Position numbers and translations under genes: made by a program | Source of the DNA: Geobacteraceae bacterium | GTDB taxonomy: Bacteria; Desulfobacterota; Desulfuromonadia; Desulfuromonadales; Desulfuromonadaceae | Assembly (NCBI GenBank): GCA_020201305.1 | Contig: JAIVHC010000188.1 | Span: 1-21,832, forward strand | Direction of reading: 5' to 3' | Length of the DNA stretch: 21,832 bases | The notes under the pieces: generated by a model | What the model saw: only the letters and a program-made list of their open reading frames with translations | The model's database searches: none | What the model was told of the DNA's origin: nothing | Part shown: positions 1 through 6,251 of the stretch, piece by piece | How positions within the stretch are numbered: the first letter of the stretch is position 1 | How the letters are laid out: each line of letters starts with the position of its first letter

Positions 1-271
1 CAGCGTAGGCATAAAACCCCTTAAGGGATGAAATCTTGCGCGCAACCGTGACTTTTTTCTGCCTCCGGCGCAACTGCGCAAGCCAGCGGCGTACCTTTAC
101 ACGCGTAACCGTGCCGAGCAATACCTCGAGATCCGCGTTCTCATTCGTATCCTGGCACAGAAATGTACAAAACCCAAGAAGATCGCGCACATATGCACTA
201 CGGGTACGGGGTGAAAGATTCCGCTCCACCTCAAGATAGGTGGCATAGCTTTCAACCCAGGGATGCATCAT
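1..271 (-). CDS. Tyrosine recombinase XerC/XerD-like, N-terminal part (runs off left edge)
   Basis: About 90 residues are visible, reading leftwards from an ATG at 271. They begin MMHPWVESYATYLEVERNLS and continue with the SPRTRSAYVRDL motif and then an ARKISSLKGFYAYA stretch. This is the core-binding SAM-like N-terminal domain of phage-type integrases in the XerC/XerD group, which resolve chromosome dimers at dif. The catalytic domain (R-H-R-Y) lies outside the window, so XerC, XerD and a general integrase cannot be separated. The ATG overlaps the TGA of the NifU gene as ATGA, so the two are probably translationally coupled. Such linkage to housekeeping genes favours a Xer protein over a mobile-element integrase (inference). 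Confidence 0.8.
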   Translation of the reverse strand, partial: MMHPWVESYATYLEVERNLSPRTRSAYVRDLLGFCTFLCQDTNENADLEVLLGTVTRVKVRRWLAQLRRRQKKVTVARKISSLKGFYAYA

Positions 272-498
272 CCCACCTGAGCCACCTGGGTAATCTCGGG
301 GACTTTTTCAAGCAGCACCCGCTCAACCCCCATTTTAAGGGTGACTGTAGCCATAGGGCAGGAACTGCACGCCCCGGTCAGCTTTACCCGAGCCACGCCG
401 GAATCGGTCACTTCTACCAACTCAATATTACCGCCATCTGCCAACATGACCGGGCGAACTTCATCCAGCGCCTCTTCAACGCGTTCCACCAATGTCAT
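268..498 (-). CDS. NifU C-terminal domain protein (Fe-S cluster scaffold/carrier)
   Basis: A 76-residue protein consisting only of the NifU C-terminal (Nfu-type) domain. It shows MLADGGNIELVEV near residue 20 and the cluster-binding CxxC in TGACSSCPMATVTLK near residue 45. Nfu proteins dimerise and carry a 4Fe-4S cluster between the paired CxxC motifs, passing it to client proteins in the cytoplasm. I chose the ATG at 498 because it has a strong purine-rich ribosome site (GAGGGGGGAGAG) just upstream. The longer open frame to 555 would add 19 unrelated residues and run into the preceding gene. It lies 53 bases after the MidA-like gene and overlaps the recombinase start. Confidence 0.9.
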   Translation of the reverse strand: MTLVERVEEALDEVRPVMLADGGNIELVEVTDSGVARVKLTGACSSCPMATVTLKMGVERVLLEKVPEITQVAQVG

Positions 499-551
499 CT
501 CTCCCCCCTCTAATTTAGAGCGCATCCAAATCAATACTTTCTGCGAAAGCA

Positions 552-1706
552 TCAAAATTGAGCCGCAATATCGGCCACACTTCTACTGCACAGCAGTTCG
601 GGGTTATCCACCCCGCGCCCCTGTACCAACACCTTAAAGGTATCCCCCATGCCACTATCGGGGACAATGAGATTTTTCAACGTCATACGCAGAGCCATCG
701 CCTCATCGGGATCTGTCTTCTGTGCCTGCAGACGCATTAGCTCTTCTACAAAACCGAGCCCCATCAGAAAGCGGTACTGCTCGCCGAAGTACAGGGTATC
801 GAGCCCTGCCTCTTTTCCGATTTGCTGCAGAAGAGTGAAATCAACATGAGCGGTTATATCCTGCTCCCCCACATTCTGGTACGGATTATCGTTCGCGCTG
901 TGGCATGAATAGCACATCAGGGTGCCATTGCGCCGAAATGGAGCATACAATTCCGCAGCCGGATATCCATAGTCCAGGGTAATGACAAACCCCTGTTTCA
1001 GCTTAGATGCAACCTGATCCATCCACTTAGCAGCGGCAGGACACAACTCGGCACGATTGCCCTCTGTGGGCTCCACCCCGAGGCGGGCAAAGTGCTCGGT
1101 CACAGCGCCTGAAGCCGGAACAAGCTTTTCCGCCAAGACTCCATCACACTCAATCACACGCACTTCATACAGAACACCTTCATGCTTCTCCACCATGTGG
1201 ACGGGAAACGCGTCTACCAACTCGTTGGATAGAAAGCAACCCTCCACCTTCTGTACATTTACAAAATCGCTCCATCGCACACACCTATGGGCATGCAGCA
1301 GATCAATCTGACGCTTACAGTTCTCCGGACTGATCTCTACAATACAATAATCAAGTTCCGCATAACATTCCGGAGCATGTATCTGCAATTGGTTGAGAAT
1401 ATCCAGAGCCAGCTGTCCTTCCCCGGCTCCCTGCTCTACTACGGTGAAGGTTGAGTGCCCCAAAATGGCATGCATCTGCGCCAACTGGCGTGCCAGCAGG
1501 GTGCCAAACACTTCATGCACACTGGAGGAGGTGAAGAAATCGCCCCCCTTGCCAATACGCTCACGATCCTGAATATAGTAACCATAGCGTGGATGGTATA
1601 GGCATAACTGCATAAAATCGGCAAAACTCAAACCTGCCCCACCTTGTTTGCGGATGTGCTCTATGATGATGGGGTACAATTTTTCAGCAACTGGTTGTTT
1701 ATTCAT
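552..1706 (-). CDS. SAM-dependent methyltransferase, MidA/NDUFAF7 family (DUF185)
   Basis: About 384 residues, the usual length for the COG1565/MidA family. Near the N-terminus is the family signature FADFMQLCLYHPRYGYY followed by GKGGDFFTSSSVHEVFG. The SAM-binding segment is VVEQGAGEGQLALDIL near residue 90, and LSNELVDAFPVH follows further on. The eukaryotic homologue NDUFAF7 dimethylates an arginine of a complex I subunit; bacterial substrates are mostly unproven, so only the methyltransferase class is assigned. The start is taken at MNKQPVAEKL (1706), with AGGAG about 12 bases upstream. An alternative in-frame ATG at 1733 adds nine residues. It is first in the minus-strand run with the NifU and recombinase genes, and diverges from glpX. 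Confidence 0.85.
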   Translation of the reverse strand: MNKQPVAEKLYPIIIEHIRKQGGAGLSFADFMQLCLYHPRYGYYIQDRERIGKGGDFFTSSSVHEVFGTLLARQLAQMHAILGHSTFTVVEQGAGEGQLALDILNQLQIHAPECYAELDYCIVEISPENCKRQIDLLHAHRCVRWSDFVNVQKVEGCFLSNELVDAFPVHMVEKHEGVLYEVRVIECDGVLAEKLVPASGAVTEHFARLGVEPTEGNRAELCPAAAKWMDQVASKLKQGFVITLDYGYPAAELYAPFRRNGTLMCYSCHSANDNPYQNVGEQDITAHVDFTLLQQIGKEAGLDTLYFGEQYRFLMGLGFVEELMRLQAQKTDPDEAMALRMTLKNLIVPDSGMGDTFKVLVQGRGVDNPELLCSRSVADIAAQF

Positions 1707-1875
1707 TAAGCTGCTGCACTCCTGCATAATCAACGGATCCTTGGTTCAGAGTTCTTCAGATATCCGAGTCTACAACATATTAGTAATTGTTTCCCGCCTG
1801 CTATCTGTGCCATGATGGCCAAGTTTAAAAAACGAGAGACATAATATAGTAACACAGCACACAGGAGAAAACAGT

Positions 1876-2496
1876 ATGAACCGCCATCTTGCCCTGGAAC
1901 TCGCCCGGGTTACCGAAGCTGCAGCGCTCGAATCGGGACGCTGGATTGGTAAGGGAGATAAAATTGCAGCAGATGATGCAGCTACAACCGCCATGCGCAA
2001 TGTACTGGGAACGATGGATATTTGCGGCACTGTGGTAATTGGTGAAGGGGAGATGGATGAGGCCCCCATGCTCTACATCGGAGAAAAGGTGGGAAGCAGC
2101 AAATACCAGGCGGTAGATATCGCAGTCGATCCCCTCGAAGGGACTATTCTGTGCGCTAAGGGAATCAATGGTGCCATCACTACTATCGCTTTAGCGCCGG
2201 CAGGAGGTTTCCTCAACGCTCCGGATATGTACATGGACAAAATTATAGTGGGCCCGGAGGGACGCGGCATTATCGACATCGATGCTTCACCGGCAGAGAA
2301 TCTGCGGCGTCTGGCGAAGGGCAAAAACTGCAATATCGAGGATCTGACTGTGGTTCTGCTCGATCGTCCACGCCATGATGATATCGTAGCGGATATTCGT
2401 AAGGCCGGGGCTTGCATCCACATGATCACTGATGGCGATGTATGGTACTGGGTATCGGCGGAGCTCCGGAGGGAGTGCTTGCTGCCGCAGCGGTAA
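1876..2496 (+). CDS. glpX: GlpX N-terminal fragment
   Basis: This is the 206-residue open frame that would actually be translated. AGGAG sits 8 bases before the ATG at 1876. Residues 1-189 are GlpX-like and contain WIGKGDKIAADDAA, VIGEGEMDEAPML, DPLEGT and the substrate-region PRHDDI and DGDV. Residues 190-206 (WYWVSAELRRECLLPQR) are out-of-frame and have no relation to the family. The product lacks the last third of the fold, including the GGAPEG metal ligand, so it is expected to be inactive or unstable. Confidence 0.6.
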   Translation: MNRHLALELARVTEAAALESGRWIGKGDKIAADDAATTAMRNVLGTMDICGTVVIGEGEMDEAPMLYIGEKVGSSKYQAVDIAVDPLEGTILCAKGINGAITTIALAPAGGFLNAPDMYMDKIIVGPEGRGIIDIDASPAENLRRLAKGKNCNIEDLTVVLLDRPRHDDIVADIRKAGACIHMITDGDVWYWVSAELRRECLLPQR

Positions 2497-2786
2497 AATG
2501 CACTGGTGGCGACATGCAGGCGCGCCTGGTGTTCACCACCGATGAAGAGCGCGAACGCGCACCCGGAATGGGGATAAACGACCCGGACAAGATCTACACC
2601 CTTGAAGACATGGCTGCAGGAGATGTGTTCTTTGCGGCTACCGGGGTTACCTCAGGATCACTGCTGCGCGGCATTCGATATTCTTCCGGCGGAGCTCGTA
2701 CCCACACTGTAGTGATGCGCTCCAGAAGCCGCACCGTGCGTTTCCTGGATTCTTTCCACTACTTTGACCATAAGCCCACTTACTGA
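2442..2786 (+). CDS. glpX: GlpX C-terminal fragment
   Basis: A 114-residue open frame starting at an ATG that shares its first base with the valine codon of the upstream GDV motif. It holds VLGIGGAPEGVLAAAAVKC, GGDMQARLVF, then FFAATGVTSGSLLRGI and the terminal RSRTVRFLDSFHYFDH, which match the GlpX C-terminal region. No ribosome-binding site precedes the ATG, so separate translation is doubtful. It is listed because it marks where the broken gene ends. Confidence 0.5.
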   Translation: MVLGIGGAPEGVLAAAAVKCTGGDMQARLVFTTDEERERAPGMGINDPDKIYTLEDMAAGDVFFAATGVTSGSLLRGIRYSSGGARTHTVVMRSRSRTVRFLDSFHYFDHKPTY

Positions 2787-2805
2787 ACATACCCACGACA
2801 AAGCT

Positions 2806-2969
2806 AATAACTGATGCTTTCGCAAAAAATCATAAGATGGCTAAACAAAAATTTCGCCCTACAAGGCCTGGTGGTTTTTCAGGGACGAAGGCATACATCT
2901 GGCATGTCGAGGTCTTGAAAAAACGCCGTAACGCCGGAGGGCGGACTTTTTGCGACGCCATCAATAACT
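2806..2969 (+). repeat. MITE-like dispersed repeat, copy 1 (core 2817-2964) with candidate 7-bp target duplication
   Basis: The 148-bp core 2817-2964 matches 10708-10855 with only six mismatches and no gaps by eye. The ends are imperfect inverted repeats: GATGCTTTCGCAAAAA at 2813 and the complement of TTTTTGCGACGCCATC ending at 2962. The centre holds a hairpin: TTTTTCAGGGAC pairs with GTCTTGAAAAA, and inside it CATAC faces GCATG. AATAACT occurs on both sides (2806-2812 and 2963-2969), as expected for a 7-bp target-site duplication. There is no transposase inside, so any movement would need an enzyme encoded elsewhere. Whether it moves as DNA or acts as RNA is unknown. Confidence 0.75.
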
Positions 2970-3022
2970 TGTCAATACAATGTGCAATTGCTAGAATCAC
3001 AGCGTTTAAATTACTGCTGTGA
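2837..3022 (+). CDS. Small ORF in repeat copy 1, unproven
   Basis: A 61-codon frame starting MAKQKFRPTRPGGFSGTKAY, whose first ~43 codons lie in the repeat and are shared with copy 2. The tail after CDAIN is unique flanking DNA that includes the -35 and -10 boxes of the next gene's promoter. There is no ribosome-binding site of note before the ATG. I do not recognise a domain. It is very basic and may be an accidental reading of a structured repeat. Confidence 0.2.
   Translation: MAKQKFRPTRPGGFSGTKAYIWHVEVLKKRRNAGGRTFCDAINNLSIQCAIARITAFKLLL
2969..2997 (+). promoter_or_regulatory. Sigma-70-like promoter for the kinase-BON/ptsP genes
   Basis: TTGTCA at 2969-2974 and TAGAAT at 2992-2997 are separated by exactly 17 bases. 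Each has five of six consensus positions. The predicted start is near 3004, giving a leader of about 40 bases before the ATG at 3045. The -35 box begins just beyond the right end of the repeat and shares its first base with the candidate target duplication. Confidence 0.6.
2997..3022 (+). promoter_or_regulatory. Inverted repeat at the transcription start, possible operator
   Basis: TCACAGC (2997-3003) and GCTGTGA (3016-3022) form a perfect 7-bp inverted repeat with a 12-base spacer. It lies immediately downstream of the -10 box, where a repressor would block initiation. It could alternatively form a small leader hairpin. The regulator is not identified. Confidence 0.35.
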
Positions 3023-3044
3023 CATTATGTACTAGGGGGATAGC

Positions 3045-3860
3045 ATGGCTATTGTTACAATTTCACGCGAAATGGGCAGCGGCGGTTCCATCATAGCTTC
3101 GGCCCTGGCGGATAAGCTCGGATACACTTTGGTGGATGGAGAAACCATCCTCGCGGAAGCTGAAAAGCACGGCCTTTCTCATGAGGCAGTGGAAACCGCA
3201 GATGAAAAGCCACCCGCATTCGTGGAAAGCCTGGATGCCCGTATTGAGATAGATATCCACCGTATTCAGCAAATTATTCTCGAATATGCCCTGCGGGGCA
3301 ATGTAGTAATTTACGGACGTGGGGGCCAGGACATTCTTGATGGGGTTAAAAGTGTTCTTACCACGCGTATCATCGCCCCAGTCGAATTACGTATAGAGCG
3401 CTGGGCGGAGCGCGAGTGGCTCGATCCTGATCTGTCGCGCATTCTGGTGCGCAAAAGTGACCAGCAGCGGGATGGTTTTATCAAATACTACTTCGACCGC
3501 GACTGGAACGATCCCTCTAAATACGATCTGGTTATCAACACCGCAAAAATTTCAGAAGAGATGGCAGTGGAGTTGATAAGCCACGCTTTGCAGGAAAAAC
3601 ACCTGATCGAACAGCGTGACAACTCCAAAGCGCGCCTGCGCGAGCTCATCCTGCGTAAAAAGATTGAAATTGAACTGATCCGCTCACCCGACATCGAGGG
3701 CTATCATATGCAGATCGATATCAAGGATGGATGTATCATCCTTGAAGGGCACATCCACAGCGACACCGAGCGTGAAATTATCCATGAAATAATCAATGAT
3801 CAGGAGCCGGAATACAAAATCAAGGATCAGCTCAAAGTATTTGCGTATCTGAAACCATAG
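3045..3860 (+). CDS. Cytidylate kinase-like protein with C-terminal BON domain
   Basis: 271 residues. Residues 1-185 match the cytidylate-kinase-like family (PF13189 type). A P-loop SREMGSGGSIIASALA lies at 7-22, VIYGRGGQDIL near 88-98, and DPSKYDLVINTAKIS at 156-170. Residues about 205-268 form a BON domain (IEGYHMQIDIKDGCIILEGH, ending IKDQLKVF), usually a ligand- or phospholipid-binding module. True CMP kinases lack BON, so a signalling or regulatory kinase role is more likely than nucleotide metabolism (inference). GGGGGA precedes the ATG. The stop is six bases from the GTG of the truncated ptsP. The last residues may derive from the fused junction described under findings. Confidence 0.8.
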   Translation: MAIVTISREMGSGGSIIASALADKLGYTLVDGETILAEAEKHGLSHEAVETADEKPPAFVESLDARIEIDIHRIQQIILEYALRGNVVIYGRGGQDILDGVKSVLTTRIIAPVELRIERWAEREWLDPDLSRILVRKSDQQRDGFIKYYFDRDWNDPSKYDLVINTAKISEEMAVELISHALQEKHLIEQRDNSKARLRELILRKKIEIELIRSPDIEGYHMQIDIKDGCIILEGHIHSDTEREIIHEIINDQEPEYKIKDQLKVFAYLKP

Positions 3861-3865
3861 GACAG

Positions 3866-5824
3866 GTGCGCATGCATCTGGGTGAAGGTCTCGCCAGTCT
3901 GGCCATTGAAGAATCCCGCCCAATCTCAGTAATTAATCCGGCTCAGCACCCTCGCTATCGATATTTCCCTACCACAGAAGAAGAACGATACGCCAGTTTC
4001 CTGGCGGTTCCTATGTTGAACCGGAGACAGGCGATCGGGGTTATCGTTATTCAGAGCACGGAACAGCGCGCATATCCTGCGAGTGAAATCAGCGCTTTAA
4101 CCACGATTGCATTTCAGATCGCAACAGTGGTTACCAACGCAAAGTTGCTTGATTATGTAAGCAACGCCTACACCAGTAATACCGGCCTGGGGCAGGAAGA
4201 GTTCAGTGGCGGCATCAGATTAAAGGGGACCATCGCATATCCGGGGGTTATTTCAGGCCCGGCGTACATAATGGATAACCGCTGTGGCTTCGCCGATGTA
4301 TTTGATGAAGATGACACCGATGTAGAGCGGGAGTTACGCCGCGTACGGGATGCGCTGGAGGAAACCCGCATCCACACCCTGATGCTGGAAAAACGGGTGG
4401 CACGCAAGCTCTCAGAAGAGGATGCGGCGATTTTTCACACCCATCTGATGATCCTTGAGGATCGTGCGTTTCAGGATCAACTCGCCAATGAGATACAGGC
4501 CGGGCACAGCGCTCCGTACGCTCTGAAAAAGGTGATCAGCAGCTACACCGAAACCTTCTCTAACATGGATGACCCATATCTGCGCGAGCGTGCTACAGAT
4601 ATCGTGGATATCGGTCGCCGGATGCTCTCAATCCTCACCGGACAGAGCAGTAAAGCACTGAAACTCAAGCAGAAGGGAATTCTGCTCGCTCATGAGATCC
4701 TCCCTTCGGATATGGCGGTAATTGAGCACGAAAAACTCCTGGGGATTGTCACTGAGTCCGGGGAGCGCAACTCCCACGCAGTGATTATGGCAAAGTCCCT
4801 TGGGATCCCGGCACTGGTCGGGGTTAAGGGGGTCACCAATCGGATCAACGAATACCGTCTCCGCCCTGCACTGACCCGAGACGAGGTCGAGATAACCATG
4901 CGCGCCAATATCGGCCTGGTGAGCGACGTGGACATCGCTCTTCGGAATGGGGCGCAAGGGGTTGGCCTCTACCGCACCGAATTTCCCTACATGACGCGCA
5001 GCAATTTCCCCGACAGGCAGGATCAGTACCAGCTGTACCGCAAGATTGTGGAGAGCTTTGCAGGAGAGTCGGTAACCATTCGCACCCTGGATATCGGCGG
5101 AGACAAATCTCTGCCCTATTTCAACCTTCCCCACGAGGACAACCCCTTCATGGGCTGGCGTTCGGTACGCATTTCCCTGGATAATCCCGACATCTTCCGT
5201 CCCCAGCTTGAAGCTATTCTGATGGCAAGTGCGCACGGGCCGGTGAAACTGCTGTTCCCCATGATATCAGGGATAGAAGAGATCCAGGCATGCAAAGAGA
5301 TGGTTGAGGAATCAAAGGAGAACCTGCGCCGCGAAGGCATCTCCTTCTGTGAGGATATCCCCATCGGGGTTATGGTTGAAGTTCCGGCAGCAGTACAGAT
5401 GTGCAAATTTCTGGTAAAAGAGGTGGATTTTTTCTCTCTCGGCACCAACGACCTGATCCAATATATGCTTGCCGCTGATCGCAACAACCAACTGGTTAAC
5501 AAATACTACAATCCCCTCCATCCTGCGGTACTCCAGGCGATAAAGTATGTCGCCGACACGGCACGCAATGAGGGAAAAGGGGTATGTATCTGCGGAGAGA
5601 TGGCTACAGATCCGGTGAACTTTACTGTTTTACTCGGGCTCGGGATCCGGGAATTCTCTGTTGTAGCTCCTTTTATCCCGCGCATCAAGGCATTTCTCGC
5701 CGATATTGAATACACCAGAGCCACTGAAATTACTCACGCTGTTCTCGAAATGGGTAGTGCTACCGAAATACGCGAATATCTGGTTGATGCCCTGCTGAAT
5801 ATGCATAAAAGTGGTGGCCTGTAA
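3866..5824 (+). CDS. ptsP: Phosphoenolpyruvate-protein phosphotransferase EI-Ntr (PtsP), lacking part of the GAF domain
   Basis: 652 residues from GTG 3866; the family is usually about 100 residues longer. Residues 1-105 are only the second half of a GAF domain (HLGEGLASLAIEESRPISVI, FLAVPML). EI domains follow: the N-terminal PEP-utiliser region (about 120-245), the phosphohistidine site ERNSHAVIMAK with His304, Arg370 in GLYRTEF, TLDIGGDKS, NPFMGWRSVR, LGTNDLIQYM, and Cys576 in ICGEMA. EI-Ntr takes phosphate from PEP and passes it to HPr/NPr and EIIA-Ntr; the GAF domain senses glutamine or 2-oxoglutarate in gamma-proteobacteria. The phosphotransferase half looks intact. GAF-like residues TIGQ are encoded upstream of any usable start, so the 5' end is missing. 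Confidence 0.9.
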   Translation: MRMHLGEGLASLAIEESRPISVINPAQHPRYRYFPTTEEERYASFLAVPMLNRRQAIGVIVIQSTEQRAYPASEISALTTIAFQIATVVTNAKLLDYVSNAYTSNTGLGQEEFSGGIRLKGTIAYPGVISGPAYIMDNRCGFADVFDEDDTDVERELRRVRDALEETRIHTLMLEKRVARKLSEEDAAIFHTHLMILEDRAFQDQLANEIQAGHSAPYALKKVISSYTETFSNMDDPYLRERATDIVDIGRRMLSILTGQSSKALKLKQKGILLAHEILPSDMAVIEHEKLLGIVTESGERNSHAVIMAKSLGIPALVGVKGVTNRINEYRLRPALTRDEVEITMRANIGLVSDVDIALRNGAQGVGLYRTEFPYMTRSNFPDRQDQYQLYRKIVESFAGESVTIRTLDIGGDKSLPYFNLPHEDNPFMGWRSVRISLDNPDIFRPQLEAILMASAHGPVKLLFPMISGIEEIQACKEMVEESKENLRREGISFCEDIPIGVMVEVPAAVQMCKFLVKEVDFFSLGTNDLIQYMLAADRNNQLVNKYYNPLHPAVLQAIKYVADTARNEGKGVCICGEMATDPVNFTVLLGLGIREFSVVAPFIPRIKAFLADIEYTRATEITHAVLEMGSATEIREYLVDALLNMHKSGGL

Positions 5825-5879
5825 CCTTACAGGCTATGAGTGCGCGTACGCCTTTAACTTAAAAGAAAAGGGAAACCTC

Positions 5880-6158
5880 ATGCTGTATGTTATTCACTGT
5901 TTCGACAAAGAGCAGCATCTGGAATTGCGCCAGCAAACCAGACCCGAGCACGTTGCCTACCTTGAGCAGTTTGGAGATCAGATTAATGCCGCAGGACCAA
6001 CCCTGGATAAAGATGGGAACATGAATGGTTCGGTAATTGTGTTCGAATGTGGAGACGAGCAAGAGGCACGTAGGTTTGCCACCAACGATCCCTACGCCAG
6101 AGCGGGACTATTTCGCGAAGTACTGATCCAGGGATGGAAAAAGGTTCTGCCAAAGTAA
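5880..6158 (+). CDS. YciI family protein
   Basis: 92 residues from the ATG at 5880, a typical YciI length. It starts MLYVIHCFDKEQHLELRQ, has HVAYLEQFGDQI and GPTLDKDG, and ends with the family motif FATNDPYARAGLFREVLIQG. YciI proteins are small dimeric alpha/beta-barrel proteins with a conserved His-Asp pair. Most are uncharacterised, though some are dehydrochlorinase-like enzymes. The in-frame extension to 5811 overlaps the end of ptsP and is not family-like, so I rejected it. It follows ptsP by 55 bases and precedes a strong terminator, so it probably ends this transcription unit. Confidence 0.85.
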   Translation: MLYVIHCFDKEQHLELRQQTRPEHVAYLEQFGDQINAAGPTLDKDGNMNGSVIVFECGDEQEARRFATNDPYARAGLFREVLIQGWKKVLPK

Positions 6159-6182
6159 TGAAATCAGCATAGTGCATGTGCC

Positions 6183-6227
6183 AAGACAAAAGCCGCACCC
6201 AACTCACGTGGGTGCGGCTTTTGTCTT
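6183..6227. terminator. Bidirectional terminator hairpin between yciI-like gene and htpG
   Basis: A perfect 19-bp stem: AAGACAAAAGCCGCACCCA (6183-6201) pairs with 6209-6227 around a seven-base loop ACTCACG. The GC-rich core is flanked by A-rich and T-rich arms, so it reads as a terminator in both directions. It sits between convergent genes ending at 6158 (plus) and 6252 (minus). Confidence 0.9.
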
Positions 6228-6251
6228 ATATGCCAGGTTATGCAGGAAGAT

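Larger units (their letters stand above)
1876..2786 (+). pseudogene. glpX: Class II fructose-1,6-bisphosphatase, disrupted by a frameshift/deletion near 2442
   Basis: The two overlapping frames 1876-2496 and 2442-2786 together make one GlpX protein. The first frame is family-like up to ITDGDV (codon 189), then turns to unrelated residues. The second frame picks up at VLGIGGAPEGVL and continues to the normal C-terminus. Compared with E. coli GlpX, recalled from memory, about 14 residues between GDV and VLxGIGGAPEG are absent. A loss of 3n+1 bases, about 43, fits both the gap and the frame change. Metal ligands D28, E49 region (GEGEMDEAP) and DPLEG are on the first piece; the ligand Glu of GGAPEG is on the second. 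Gluconeogenic FBPase activity from either piece alone is unlikely. A sequence error is also possible. Confidence 0.8.

Noticed and set aside
1809..1819. Palindrome GCCATGATGGC upstream of glpX
   Set aside because: Only five bases per arm and no promoter boxes at suitable spacing, so I cannot support it as an operator.
2431..2470. Programmed ribosomal frameshift in glpX
   Set aside because: No slippery heptamer or downstream hairpin is visible at the junction, and about 14 conserved residues would still be missing in the joined product.
4628..5236. Minus-strand open frame of 202 codons inside ptsP
   Set aside because: It is antisense to conserved EI motifs; no ribosome site or domain supports it.
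5811..5879. Longer N-terminus for the YciI protein
   Set aside because: It overlaps the ptsP end and the extra residues are not seen in the family; MLYVIHCFD is the expected start.
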